Of a DNA stretch of 64,000 bases, positions 21,729 to 33,339 are shown in pieces (the first letter of the stretch is position 1; each line of letters begins with the position of its first letter). Source of the DNA: Purpureocillium takamizusanense (Eukaryota > Ascomycota > Sordariomycetes > Hypocreales > Ophiocordycipitaceae); contig NC_063079.1 in assembly GCF_022605165.1 (NCBI RefSeq), positions 506,001-570,000 of the forward strand, given 5' to 3'. Position numbers and translations under genes: made by a program. The notes under the pieces are model-generated. The model had not been told where the DNA came from and ran no database searches. It was given only the letters and a program-made list of their open reading frames with translations.

Positions 21729-23750
21729 CTACAACCCAGAAAACCAGTCAAACATTCCATCCATATTGTAGTTCTCAAAAAAGTCGTCATCAAAAATCTC
21801 GTCAGGCACTCCTCGCAGGGATATTTCTTCCAAAGCAGCAGCAGTTGTGTAATCGCGAGGTCTCGAATCCCGAACGCTCTTGCTGAAGCGGTGTTTCGCT
21901 TTCCACGCGTTCTCGAAAGCGAAGTTGGCGGCCATGCGGGCCTGGACTGGTGTGTGCAGAGCGGGGTTGCCACTCTCCCCGTCCCTGCTCCGGCTCAGGA
22001 ATGACACGATCTTACACGCCCTGGAGAAGCTGTCGGACTCGAACTCGGACCTGTCGTTGAGGAATCTCCAGCCTCGACCGATGGCGCTACGAATCACACC
22101 TTGGTCCTCGTGGCCATAGATGCCCACAATCATTATCAGAAGGTGTACGGCGCCCATAGCCCCAAAACTAACCATGGCTGTTTTCCCTTTCTCCGCTAGT
22201 CGGTCGACCACAACATCTATGATACTGACTGCTGTCTTGACGGCTCGAGACATGTACGATACTGCTGCAGGGTCGGCCGTGGATGGAAGTGAGCCGGTGC
22301 GGTGCGAAGGGCTGGCTTCTTGAATGAAATTGAATGAAAGCAGTTGCAGTTGGACCCGAAGTAGGGCCATTTCCACCAGAATGTTTTGTTCACCATCCCC
22401 GCTAATCGTGGTACGCAGATCGTTAAGTTGTTGATCAAACGCCCGGATAGTAGACTCTGGGCTTGGCAAAAGACCGGAGACGGTTGTCTCATGGTCACCA
22501 AGAACATGGCAGATATGATAGCCATGTGTCGCAATTTCTAGATGCTGTCTCAACACCAAAGGCAGTTGTAGCTTGGTCGAGGAACTTTGCGGAAATGTCG
22601 GCGGTACCACGGTGGCTGGAATCCCAAGCTGGCTGCTCAGCCTATAATTACATATGAGCATGGTGGTTCCCCAACGGCACGTTGTGTCAGCACGGCTGCT
22701 CACATTTGGTTGACAATGAAACACGCAACCCAAGCCCGTTGGTATGTCAGTATGCCTTCCTCATCCAGCGTGGTATTGTACACGAAATTCGAGTGCTTAT
22801 GTGGCCGATGCAAGCCATACAAGAGTGCCAAGTGCACGGCCTGTCCGCAGTACAGCCAGCTTGGGTCCTCTCGATGGGAGCAAAAGCTGTACGGCCACCA
22901 GCATAGGAGTATCAGAGCTTGCACGGTTTGCAGCGGATAGTCTAGCACTCCATAGACCTGGGTCGCCATGTCGCGAATGTGTGGCTCCAGGAGCGCCCGG
23001 ATCGTTGAGTAGTCGCTGAGCTCTGCGGAGCCAACGGCTATCACAGTCCACAAAAGAAACTCGCTCTGGTCGCATGTTTCCATAAAGACGGCGTGATCTG
23101 ACAAGATTGGAAAATTCGGGTGACAGGTTTCGAAGTAACTGTGTTTTAATGCTTCAGCAACCTCAAACTAATCATTGAGAACAGCAGTCGCAGGCATAAC
23201 TTACCAAGACACAATCTTGGCGACGGCCTCAGCAGTCAGTGTCACGTCCCCAATCTGCAGCGCGTTCAAAGCCATAGACGTGGGAGTAATAGGCTCATGC
23301 GTCGATTTAGAAGGTTGAATTTCGACGACCTCGCAAGTGCCAGCATCAGAATGACTCTGTTCTGTACGGCGCAACACTTTCTTTGAGGGCGCATCCATGG
23401 AGTCCTTGATCTGCTTCAGTTCCTCTTCCAGATCACGCATCTTTCTATGGCAGACATCAATATCAGATCTCAACAGCGAGCAATTCCTTTGGGTCTTTAG
23501 TTTGGCACACTCACTTCCTCTTTGCCGTCCTGTGAAATGCTGGGTCAATGTAACACGCAAGCCTCTGCTTCACACATCGAGAGCATGACCCGGGAGCAGC
23601 ATCCCTGGCATTGCATTTGACCTTTCTCGAATGTCTCTCGTCAGTTTGCGTTTGTACAAGAAAAAAGAACCAGCGTTCCAGACTTGACGGCATCACTGAG
23701 CAGACCTTCATTTGACGGCAGTGGACGCATGTCGCTATTTTCGGCGGCAT
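21729..23750 (-). CDS. Zn2Cys6 transcription factor
   Basis: Five exons (23750-23706, 23621-23515, 23444-23205, 23138-22704, 22641-21729) give 579 residues. The first intron splits the zinc cluster between CVHCRQMK and VKCNARD; the second exon completes C-x6-C-SRC-x6-C. Exon 3 adds a coiled coil (KMRDLEEELKQIKDSM) for dimerisation, then the fungal-specific middle domain begins at YFETCHPNFPILSDHAVF with the usual CWWPYS and GQAVHLALLYGLHR. The first intron has an unusual donor, GTCTGC; the others are standard. It should bind CGG-type half sites as a dimer and control neighbours, most likely the transporter and AtuA-like genes. It faces the AtuA-like gene tail to tail with only about 40 bp between stops. 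Confidence 0.85.
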
Positions 23751-23999
23751 GGCGGCTGCTGAGCATGTCGCATGTTCGCCTCAACTCGGAGGGAGACGTT
23801 GATCATCGAGTGAGTAGACCCTTAATGCCCCATTAGCCATAAGACCGACCTAACCTTTGGCCGGGTTTTCACGCTTTATGTACCTTAGCAACGCTCGGAG
23901 AAGCGGGGTTGGGGAAAGGAAGTTAAATGTTAACCCCACGCCCCGCACCGAGTCATGTCGATAGTTACCGCCACTTGCGGGTTTCTCATCGAATCGTAG
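23751..23999. other. Upstream region of the Zn2Cys6 gene
   Basis: Promoter side of the regulator gene. It runs directly into the decayed HAD frame, and no separate gene is seen. Confidence 0.4.
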
Positions 24000-24593
24000 A
24001 GCCTCTGGGACGCCTCCACCCCATCCGCGACCGCGGCAGAAGGAAGACCGTGGCGCGCACGGTACCTCGAACTCACCTTTGCGGCCGGTCATTATTCCCA
24101 GTATGAGGACTTTGTCAGGCAAGCGGCGCGCGACGTTGGCTTCCCCGAATCGGCTCCGGAGACCCTGCTTCGCAACTGGGCGAATCTAAGTCCGTGGCCC
24201 GAGGCTGCGGCGACGCTAAGGCTGTTTAGGAAGAAGGGCTATGAGCTTGGCGTGGTCACCAATTGCTCGAAGCACATGTGCCACTTGGCGGCCTCGAACG
24301 TCGCGGAACAGGTTGATGCAGACGCAGGACAGGTCTTCAAGGCTGTTGTTACAGCTGAGGAGAGCGGCTTCTACAAGCCCGTTGGACAAGCGTAGCAGGC
24401 CATCCTAACAGCGCTGGATGTCAACGCTTCCGAGGTGCTATTTGTTGCTGGAAGCCCTGGAGACGTGGGGGGTGCCGCGGCTGTTGGCATGAAAGTTGTC
24501 TGGCATAATAGGGCCGGGCTACAGAAGAAGGGGAGCGCAATTCCGCTAAAAGAATCAGGTTTGCTTAGTGACGCCTTGAGCAACTTCATATAA
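24000..24593 (+). pseudogene. HAD-superfamily (2-haloacid dehalogenase-like) relic
   Basis: Reading frame 3 on the plus strand keeps a HAD-like protein: WRARYLELTFAAGHYSQYE, WPEAAATLRLFRKKGYELG, VVTNCSKHM (motif II, Thr/Ser in TNCS), SGFYKPVG (motif III Lys) and a tail with LFVAGSPGDVGGA and GMKVVWHNR. An in-frame TAG at 24393-24395 interrupts it right after motif III, and the N-terminal motif I with the catalytic Asp is not present upstream, so the gene is broken at its start and inside. Intact relatives hydrolyse haloacids or phosphate esters. A shorter, more decayed copy of its tail lies at 34255-34446. The LTR element inserted 39 bp downstream of the stop. Confidence 0.75.
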
Positions 24594-24631
24594 AGGCGTC
24601 ATAGCGACCTATCCTGGAGCTCAACCTTACT

Positions 24632-24636
24632 CATGT
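24632..24636 (+). repeat. Target site duplication, left
   Basis: CATGT directly before the left LTR; the same five bases follow the right LTR at 30175-30179. Confidence 0.8.
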
Positions 24637-24873
24637 TGTTGCAAGGGGTGCTTTTCCGGGTTATAAGAGCCTTGATTTTCTATCTATTGTTAGGACCTAT
24701 GCCCCCTATATATATATATTTAAGGTCCGTCTATAGGGGCTATATAACGCCTAGCCGGGCTAGCTATAGGGGATATATAACCCTTAGATAGGGGTTATAA
24801 CGATATTAATGACCCCTATATATAGCTATATTAGGCTACCTCTATAGGTACTATAACTACGGGCCGTATAATA
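24637..24873 (-). repeat. Left LTR (3' LTR of the minus-strand element)
   Basis: 237 bp, starting TGTTGCA and ending TATAATA, the mutated form of TGCAACA that closes the other LTR. It matches 29938-30174 along its whole length, differing mainly by C-to-T and G-to-A changes. Its outer 50 bp are nearly unmutated; the inner part is heavily mutated. Confidence 0.88.
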
Positions 24874-24875
24874 TA

Positions 24876-24882
24876 CCCCCCT
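24876..24882 (-). other. Polypurine tract of the retrotransposon
   Basis: AGGGGGG on the minus strand, two bases inside the left LTR. It fits the plus-strand primer site of an element transcribed leftwards. Confidence 0.55.
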
Positions 24883-27494
24883 ATATTAATAGCTACGGTT
24901 AAGATAAAGCTATCGTTAGGCCCGGCTATAGGCTTTAATTAGTCTAATATAATATAACCTAAGTAATTAGAAAAGGTGCATTTTTACTATACTATATATA
25001 ATATATACTATATATACTATAAGCTCTTAAGGATTAGTTTTTTAGCTTATTCTTTAGTATTTAAGTTAGGCTCTTATTATAATAGCTCTTAAATATTAAT
25101 AAGCCCTAGCTACTTAATAAATTAAGTAAATTTCTAGTTAAGTAAGGGCTTTATTAAGCTATCTATTAGTATATATACCGTTAGGGTATATTCGACCTTA
25201 AATTATCCCTTTTAATAGGCCTACTAGGCCTAGTAGCTATAGATATTAATATACTTAAGGGTAGTCTTAATCTATAGGTATTATAAAGTTATAAGCTAGA
25301 TAGTCTATAAGTTATTATATTTAATAATAGTAGGCTTATCTAACTATAGCTATAGCTGCCTTAGTAGCTATATAATAGAAATAGCTTCCTTTACTATATA
25401 TATAAAGGTAAGTAATTCTGCCTCTATTAATAACGTTATAACTATACCTTATTTTCTAGCTTTCTAGCTAATAGGGCCCCTAAATAGGTATATAATATAC
25501 CCTTAAGTTAACCGCTAGGTCTCTAGATTATCTATAAAGGCTATATCTAATACTATTTTAAAGTCCCTATAGCTAGCTTAAGAGCTCTTAGCTATAGGCT
25601 TAGCTATCTTAAAGTCCTTAATATTAAAGTAAAAGCTTTTAATCGCTAGCCTAGCTATTAGGCTAGGGCTATAGTTACCTAGCTAGATAGCTAAGAAGCG
25701 TATTATATAAAGATATCGAATAATATCGCTTATAATAGCTTAGTATTATAGTAATAAGTTAAGTAGGAATTCGGCTAGCTTAAATATAGCTATAGCTATA
25801 TCTACCTATATAATAACCGTTATATAATTAATTTTACCGATCTTATATTAATATAGTAAGATCTCTACTTTTATAGCTTAACCCTTATTTAACTATAACG
25901 TTATATTAAGTATTAGATTTCCTTTAAAGGGCGCTTAGTCTAGCTTAATTAAGCCGAATTAGGTAGCTAACTATTTAATATAGGCTACTTAATATAGCTA
26001 TAGATATCTTTAAAGTTAGTCTCTTAAAACCCTAATATTAAGGAATTAGCGAAGGGGCCTTAGATCCTTTATTTAATAATAGGTTTTAAGTCTATCGATT
26101 AAGGTCTCTATTTATTACTTATATTATTAGTAATATAAGAAGATAATATTATTAACGAAGAAAAAGACTATAGCCTAGCTATTATTAAAGATATAGGGGT
26201 CTTCTAAGTATATCTTAAGACCTAGCTCTTTAAGGGTCTTTAAGAGGTCTTACTACTATAATAAGGGAGATCTATAGAGCCTATATAGGGCTCTCTTAAG
26301 CTATAGGGTCTATTTAGGCCTATTAAATCTATCGGGATAGCGTATATAGACTTCCTTATCTAATAGGCTATTTATAAAGGCGTTAATAATATTTAGCTAT
26401 TAGGTCTTAAGATCGAATTAAGCTATAATAGTAGCTAAGATCTAAAAGCTATAGCTAGCTAAGGTTACTATATAGGTCTCCTTATATAATAGTAGTTATA
26501 TATCCCCTTAGGTATATAGCCTAGCTTTTAGCTTAGTAAAATAACTATATTTATTATACTTATATTTAAAGACTTAAGTTAGGGGTAGGGCCTATAGCTA
26601 ACTAGCTATCTTTAGGGTCGGCTCGAAGGTACCTATTTAGGTTAATTTACCGAATTTAATGCCTATAGCTTCCTTAAAGCCTTACTTAAATTAATACCTT
26701 AAGACCTCTTAATAGGTCCTAGGCTTAGATAATAATAACTATCTATATAGATATATTTTCTATGCTTAGGTAAAGCTATTATTAAATATAGTAAATATAG
26801 CTAAGCTACTATAGCTAGCTAGGCGTTAAGACCGTTAGAGCTATAAGTTAATAGCTAGTACCTTAAGGGTCTATATAGCTATTAGCGTTAGATAGGCGTC
26901 TTAAAAGTCGTTTATAGTCTCTAACCCTTTTAAGAGGTCTATTAACTTTAGCCCTAAGCCTTATATATTAATTACTATAATAGATAGGGTATCGTCTTCG
27001 TCCTTAAAGTAGCCTACCCCTATATAAAGCTCGTTATTATCTAAGATATAGTCTAGTAGCTATAAGTATACTATTAGCTCTTACTATTATTGCTTTATAC
27101 CTTAAAGCTCCTTTAGATTAAAGAACTACCTTTTATTAAAGGTTATATCCTTAACCTATCTAACTTCGTCTCTTTAAGGGATCTAGACGTAGAAGATATT
27201 AGTTAAATCGTAGCTAATAAAATAGCCTATTTCGGTATATACTATAACTTTAAGCTCTCTTTTTTATATACTTTCGAGAGCTTTATTCGTTAAGGGATAG
27301 GCCCTATATCTATATGCCTTTAAGTAGGCTAGGTCTAGCTATATAGAGATATAGCTTAAGTCTTTATTATATACTTATAGCTAGTTATAAAGTAGTTAAA
27401 AAGGCATTTTCTAGCCCTTTAACTACTAGGGTAACCTATTATATAAGTATATAGTTACTTTTTAAGTCTTTAGCTATAGCTCTTTAAGTAGATT

Positions 27495-27660
27495 AGCCCT
27501 AAGCTATATAGCCCTAGCTTTAGACTTAATTACCCCCCTAAAACGTTCGGTAAGGCTATTTTAAGCTAAGGTCTATAAGGCTATAGCTTTATCTTTAATT
27601 TAAGTTATTTAAAGCTATTATTAATAGCTTATTATAAAAGCTCTATTATTATCCCTATAT
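27495..27660 (-). pseudogene. Integrase core remnant
   Basis: Minus-strand reading through stops gives DNNRAFIISY followed by LTERFRGVIKSKARAI. The stops are TAA or TAG where CAA or CAG (Gln) is expected, which is what RIP makes. The D-N-x-x-x-F and QNG-like/ER spacing resembles a Copia-type integrase. Confidence 0.55.
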
Positions 27661-29937
27661 ATCTAGGCTAAGGAGAGCCTAAATTAGTATTAGATTTAGG
27701 TCTCTAGCCCCTATAGGTATTATAGCGTTATTACTTTAGTTTAGTCTTTTAATTCGAAGTTATAAACTAGACCTATATATTAGTCTTTAATTAATAATAT
27801 AGCTTACTTACCGTTATATATTATAGGCATAAAGAAGAAGTTAATATATACTCTTTAAAACGGTCTCTTTATAACTATCTATAGGGCCTAGCGGGCTAGG
27901 ATCTTATATGCCTTAGCTAGTCTATAGGGCTTATATATATTATATATAGTGCCTTTAACTTTAGAGCCTATTATATAGTCTTTTAGCTACCTTAGGGTAG
28001 CGGCGTTAATATAACCTATCTATTAATGCTATAGCTATACCTCTACCGCTTATAGTAGCCTAGGCTTAATAAAAGAGGTTATAAAATAAGCTTTTTTATC
28101 GTCTTTATCGCTTAAGTCTAGTATCTCTATTACCCCTTTTTCTTCTATCTTACTTATAGCTATTATAGCTATTATAGGCCGTTAGTCCCTATATAGGCTA
28201 GCCGAGATATTATTAAATTTAATAACTAGCTACCTATATAGCCGTTTAGTTTAGAATATAAGTATATTATCTTTAGTTATATCTTTAGTCTAGGGGTTTT
28301 AATTATACCCTTTTTAAAGTAAGTAGCTTAAAGAGGTTATATTTATATAGAAGCTAGGGATAAAAGCTACCCTTTATAATAGGAAAACCCCTCCTTAATC
28401 TAGCCGGATTTTAATCGATCTATAGCTTATAATTTTAGCTATACTATCGCTAGCGTAAGTACTTTTATAGGTCTTATAGGGCTTAAAGACTAGGAATCTA
28501 GCCCTATTATTATAAATATATATATCTAACCTAGAATTAAGGATTTAAGAATCCCTTAATAGGTAAGGCCTTAAAGTAGCTATTAAGAAGGTGCCTAATA
28601 TAGGCTCGGGCCCTTATTCTATTAGGTTACTTATAAAAGCTACTCCTTTAACCTCTTATTATAGCTTATTGCTTTCTTCGGTCCGTTATAGTCCTTTAGT
28701 AAAGGTTATATTAGCTTACGCTAAGTTATGCGTAATTATATTATATATACGCTACTTAGATAGTTACTTTTTAACCTTATTAGCTATAGCCTCTTATAGG
28801 CTTTAGTTACCTTATCTTAATAACTTAATTAAATAGGGGTATATTGCCTATATATACTTATTTCTATAGAGATAAGGCTTTTAGTCTAGATTAACTATAA
28901 TACTATTTAATCTATTACTTAGCTATTAAGTAGATTACTTAGCTAGCTATTATTATAGCTATTAGTCTTAATTTACTATATTGCCTTAAAAGGTTATAAA
29001 TATACCTTTAAGAAGGTTCTTTTTGCCTTATTATATTTACTTAAAAAGCTCTACTATTTTAAAGCTATCTAGGATCTCCCTTTACTAATTAAGGCTACTA
29101 GATTAACTTATATCTATTATTCGATTAATCTAATAGTCCGAAAATATAGAGTTAACTACGCTAATAGACTATATAATATATTACGTTAATCTTAAGCTAG
29201 TTATATTAGGTAAATTAAGGGCTTAGGTTTCTATTAAGACCTTATATTAATTAGTTACCTATTAGCTAGCTTTAGTCCGTTCTATTACTTTTAAGGTCTT
29301 ATAGAATCTCTTAAGGACCTCTTACTTATATACTTAATCTATAGGCTTAACCTAGGCTTATAATAGCTCGAGCTACTTACTAACGTTATAATAGCTAACG
29401 ATAGTTATGCTATAAGAGCCTATAGTCTTAATAATATAGGCCTATATCTAAGCTAGGCCCTTACTTTATTAAGTATAGACTTATTACTTAAACTTATATA
29501 TATTATATAATATCCTTAGATTCGTAGCTTCTTTAATAGTTATATTAGGGCTTATTAAAGGGGGCCTAATAAGCTTATATATACTTAGCCTACCCTTTAT
29601 ATTAGGGTCTATATAGTCTTATAGGTCTTAAGTAGTAATATATTTATAGATATTATTAATCTACTATCTTTAGTTATTAGGGCCCTTAAGGGTTACCTAA
29701 GAAGTCTTAAGCTATTCCGGACTTTCTATAGCGTTATACTTATAGTAGAAGGTTATAAGAGGAATAGGGGATATTATAGTGCCGTTAGTAGCTACTACTT
29801 TAATTTCCTATCTTTTTAGGGTCTTTAAGGCTATTTTAAGCTAATATATAGCTTATAGGGATATTAGATATATAAGGGGATTAAAAAATAGGTTAAAAAG
29901 CGGCTCCTTATAGCTCTCTATAGACCGGGCTTATAAC

Positions 29938-30174
29938 TATTATAAGGGGTGCTTTTCTGGGTTATAAGAGCCTTAATTTTCTATCTATTATTAGGACCTA
30001 TGCCCCCTATATATATATATTTAAGGTCCGTCTATAGGGGCTATATGACGCCTAGCCGGGCTAGCTATAGGGGATGTATGACCCTTGGATAGGGGTTGTG
30101 ACGATATCAATGACCCCTATATGCAGCTACATTGGGCTGCCTCCATAGGTGCTGCAGCCACGGGCCGTGCAACA
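29938..30174 (-). repeat. Right LTR (5' LTR of the minus-strand element)
   Basis: 237 bp, starting TATTATA (mutated TGTTGCA) and ending TGCAACA. From about 30,050 outward it is almost free of RIP changes, whereas the inner half is mutated, mirroring the left LTR. Confidence 0.88.
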
Positions 30175-30179
30175 CATGT
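30175..30179 (+). repeat. Target site duplication, right
   Basis: CATGT directly after the right LTR, identical to 24632-24636. Confidence 0.8.
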
Positions 30180-30438
30180 TCCCCGGGATGGGAGGCCTTT
30201 CGCGGACATAGTGCATGTCTCAGCCTGCAGTCACTTCTTCAGCAATGCCCTTTCCTCTTTCTTCGCTCCGTAGCGACAAGATCGAAGCCATCAAGTGCAA
30301 AGAAAATAGCATTCTATTATACAAGAGCAATATTGAAGCCACAAGTGTTACATCCTCGTGAAGCCAACGCAACCATTTCCCTCAGATGTAGCAAGTCCGC
30401 GTACGTCTCCCGGCCCTCTCGTCGCAACCCGAGTCACC

Positions 30439-32701
30439 CTAATCTTCCGGCCGGGTATTATAGCAAGGATACAGCTTCTTCGGACTCAAGGGAGTTGGAG
30501 CACCAAGCTTGAGCGTGCCAACGTCACCAGATTGTTTCTCCTCTTGGCTGTCGTGGTCATGGCGAACCTGACTCTCGACCGCCGTGCTGCCGTCTCCAAT
30601 CCAGCCCGGCAGGTCATCAAGCGCCACAACATCTTCCGGTTCCCTTACCACGTGCAGTGGGAAATATTCGTGTTTTGAAGCACCAATTCGGAGCATGGCT
30701 AGAGCATCTAGCTGACGAGTCCATCGTGGTGTCCTGACGCTGTACGCCGCCATCGCCAAGAGGCTGACCAAGTAGCAGCCAAGGAGAACTGATATGACAG
30801 CTAAAGCCTCAGGGCTCAGAAAGGGGGCTTGCCCAAACCCTCCAGTGTCAGTATGTACCTCCCATTTGTTCGCGGCATCGCCCGTGGTCAAAATTGCGTC
30901 GTTGGCCAGAAAGGCTGCTATGTTGATGGCGTTTTCCAAAGGTGCGACGGTGAGAGCAGGGTTATTCGAGGCTCGTGAGAATAGCGTTGTAAAAAGAGTG
31001 TCAACAAATTCGTCCAACGAGGTGCCATTTATCACTGGATATGGACACAGCTGATCAAAGGCATCGTCATGTCCTGTGTGCAAGCGAACCAGGCCAATCA
31101 TTTGTGGTGCCCAATCACATATCCTACTGATGTCATTGGGATCGACTTCCACCCCTGAATTAGAGGGTTCCGTAAAGTTCCCCTTTTGAAATAGTGCCAA
31201 TGCAGCCGTCAGTAGCGGGCCCTTGGTCATGTTTTGTGATTGTGTATTCATGCCCGTTGGGCGAGCAGTTGGGACTTTGCGCTGCTGTCCTTCTGCATCA
31301 TTTCCCTGGGGGAAACAGTCCTTGGAGCACTTATCGTAGGGATCGTCATTTATGTCAAGCAGCTGAAGTCGTTCATTGTTCATATAGTTGGGGAGCTCGA
31401 AGTACTCCAGGATGGTTTCCAGTACAACTCGGGAGATCTGTACCTCTTCGGAGGAATTGGCTTTACTGTCGTGATATCTTACTGCTATGACAACATCCTC
31501 GCGAAAGGCTTGCCGTTTCCGGTCCAGCTTCCATGGAGATGATGTGTTGTTTCTAGGCATGCAAACCTCGACTTTGAGTTGGACTTTAGCGGTAGAGAAA
31601 TCGGACGAGAAATGCTGTATCGGTTCCCGCCGGAAACAGGTTTCCAAATCGTCTTTGTGCGCCTCTTGTATAGCCACAACAGACCTAACTCGGGGCGCGA
31701 ATTGCTTGATAAGACCAGTGCGAAGCTCGGGTGACAAACCGGACCAGAAAGGAAGACTGAGTTTGCTCATTGCCTTAAGGGTATTGGGGCCAAGGGGCGC
31801 GCGGCAATCCAGTCCCATGTTGTCGCAGTCTGGAATAAAAGACCATAGGCTTGGGTGAACGCCCGTGATGTTACGTGCGGCAAGCTTGTCCCGAGTAAGC
31901 ACGATAGAGTCTGTTTTCTCAATCGCTGCTGGCCCGAAGCGGAAAGCAGTATCAACAGTGCCATTACTGGCATTAAAATAGCCAGGAACCCGTACCCGGC
32001 CGTAGGACTTCGTAACTGCCTGCAAGGGGGTCACAAGTGCACCTGCGCGCCAGCAACTTAGTATGTATATGCAAAAGTTCCTCAGAAAGTCAGAGCCCAC
32101 CAAATACCGTAAGCCCCAGAGCAAACCATAGGAAGGGGGATGCAAATCGCTTTCGTGACTCCCTCGAGAAGCAGAGCTTCGCAAGGAGTATTGAGTCATT
32201 CCACGATTTGTCAGAAAGTGCAGCTACCTGCCGAAGCGTCGGCTCGTTGCTTTTGCTATCGGCCCTTCGCTGCACATAGACGACAGCAGCCTGTGAACAG
32301 ACTGTCGAAATCAAAGGAACCGTGACCACCGAGACGATTGACTGCAGGAATCTTATTAACCTGAACGACATCGGACTTCGGAGACTTAGTTTCGCCGTGC
32401 GCAGCATGGTCACCCATCTTTCCTGACGGAACCCCTCGTTGTTGTAATACCCGTAATGTGATTGATTGATGCTGTATTCCCCCGAATTGTTGGCGATACA
32501 CGTGAGAACCCAGGAAATGATGCTAGCACTGGCGTATAGCGCAACGAAAACGACAATGTACACGTGACGCCGAAGAGGCGCCGGAGTGTAATCCTCATTC
32601 ATGTTCTCGGCGTGGAGCTTGCGTGCGTCGCCTGGTGCACTTCTCTCTGCATTGGCTTGCACGTGAGGGTCGGCAAGTGGAGTTGGAGATTGAGTTGCCA
32701 T
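30439..32701 (-). CDS. Fungal polytopic membrane protein of unknown function, paralog 1
   Basis: Two exons (32701-32101, 32042-30439; 58-bp intron with TACTAAG branch) give 734 residues. After a charged, disordered N-terminus come a membrane helix (YIVVFVALYASASIISWVL), a second hydrophobic stretch ending VTVPLISTVCSQAAVVYVQRR, and a third ending LWFALGLTVFGG. A long, Cys- and Asn-X-Ser/Thr-rich, probably luminal or extracellular region of about 400 residues follows, then a last membrane helix (VLLGCYLVSLLAMAAYSV) and a cytosolic tail with ALAMLRIGAS and PGWIGDGS. The family is common in Pezizomycotina but has no assigned role. The nearest relative here is the gene at 34828-37154, with which it shares intron position and all landmarks. 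The ATG at 32701 was chosen over 32773 to match the paralog's N-terminus. It may encode a surface receptor or transporter-like protein; this cannot be decided. Confidence 0.75.
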
Positions 32702-33339
32702 CGTACAAGTCCCTGTTAGGGTCCCAACCAGCCCCAGGGGAGTTGTATCGCAAGTGTAAGGGGCGATTGACACGGAAAATGTTGTGGCAATGACTGGGTG
32801 AAGACTGGACGGTCTGATACAGAGAAACGGAGAGCAACGGGTGGAGGGTATATTTAAGCCTTTGGGGGCCTTGCTCTTTAATTAAATATCAGGGGTAGCT
32901 ACAGTGAGGCTCCTGCTGCCTAGATCGAGACATCTTGTCAGAAATCTAGCAAAGCTGCCTTGAGCCAGCTCAGAGCGGATGGGTTACATGTGGTTTTGAG
33001 ACAGGCTATTGAAGTCATATCACGCAGAACGCACATGAGGTACTCTAGCAAAGCAGCGAAGCCTTTGGATGCGCCATGTCCATGGCTTTGCAGGTAGCAG
33101 CAGCCTGCCGTGTGGGAGGCTGAACGCCCCTCGTGGATCTGGGATGCGGCTCATCGTAAGGCTTCAGGGCCATGTCCCTTGCAGCGGTGCAGTTTCAACT
33201 TGCAGGTAACCAATCCTGAACGAGAATATCGCCCCCTTCGTACTACCCCCAGCTCAGCATTATGTCCCGTGTCACCACCACCTAGACGCGTGAACAATCT
33301 CGTGTATGCTGGTGAAATGAGTCTGTCATTGTTCTAGAC
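32702..33339. other. Upstream region of paralog 1
   Basis: 5' flank of the membrane-protein gene. No gene is seen here. Confidence 0.45.

Larger units (their letters stand above)
24637..30174 (-). mobile_element. RIP-mutated LTR retrotransposon, probably Ty1/Copia type
   Basis: A 5,538-bp element bounded by 237-bp LTRs and a CATGT target duplication. The interior is extremely AT- and TpA-rich with stops in all frames, as RIP leaves it. Orientation is minus: a purine tract (AGGGGGG on the minus strand, 24876-24882) abuts the left LTR as a polypurine tract should, and an integrase remnant reads on the minus strand. That remnant (about 27,660 down to 27,495), read through stops, shows DNNRAF, then QN-S-LTERFRGVIKSKARAI with Q restored from TAA/TAG, like the C-terminal catalytic part of Copia-type integrases. 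Gag, protease, RT and RNase H could not be recognised. The element is dead. It sits in the first copy of a duplicated segment. Confidence 0.88.

Noticed and set aside
23850..24122. Minus-strand 90-codon frame opposite the HAD relic
   Set aside because: It is antisense to the recognisable hydrolase reading and has no family match.
26900..27060. Possible Copia reverse transcriptase remnant on the minus strand (LLDYILDNNELYIGV)
   Set aside because: The expected Y-V-D-D could not be obtained by undoing C-to-T changes, so the resemblance is too weak to name.
28591..28806. 71-codon open frame inside the AT-rich block
   Set aside because: It lies within the RIP-mutated element, is low in complexity and matches no family; it is a chance opening.
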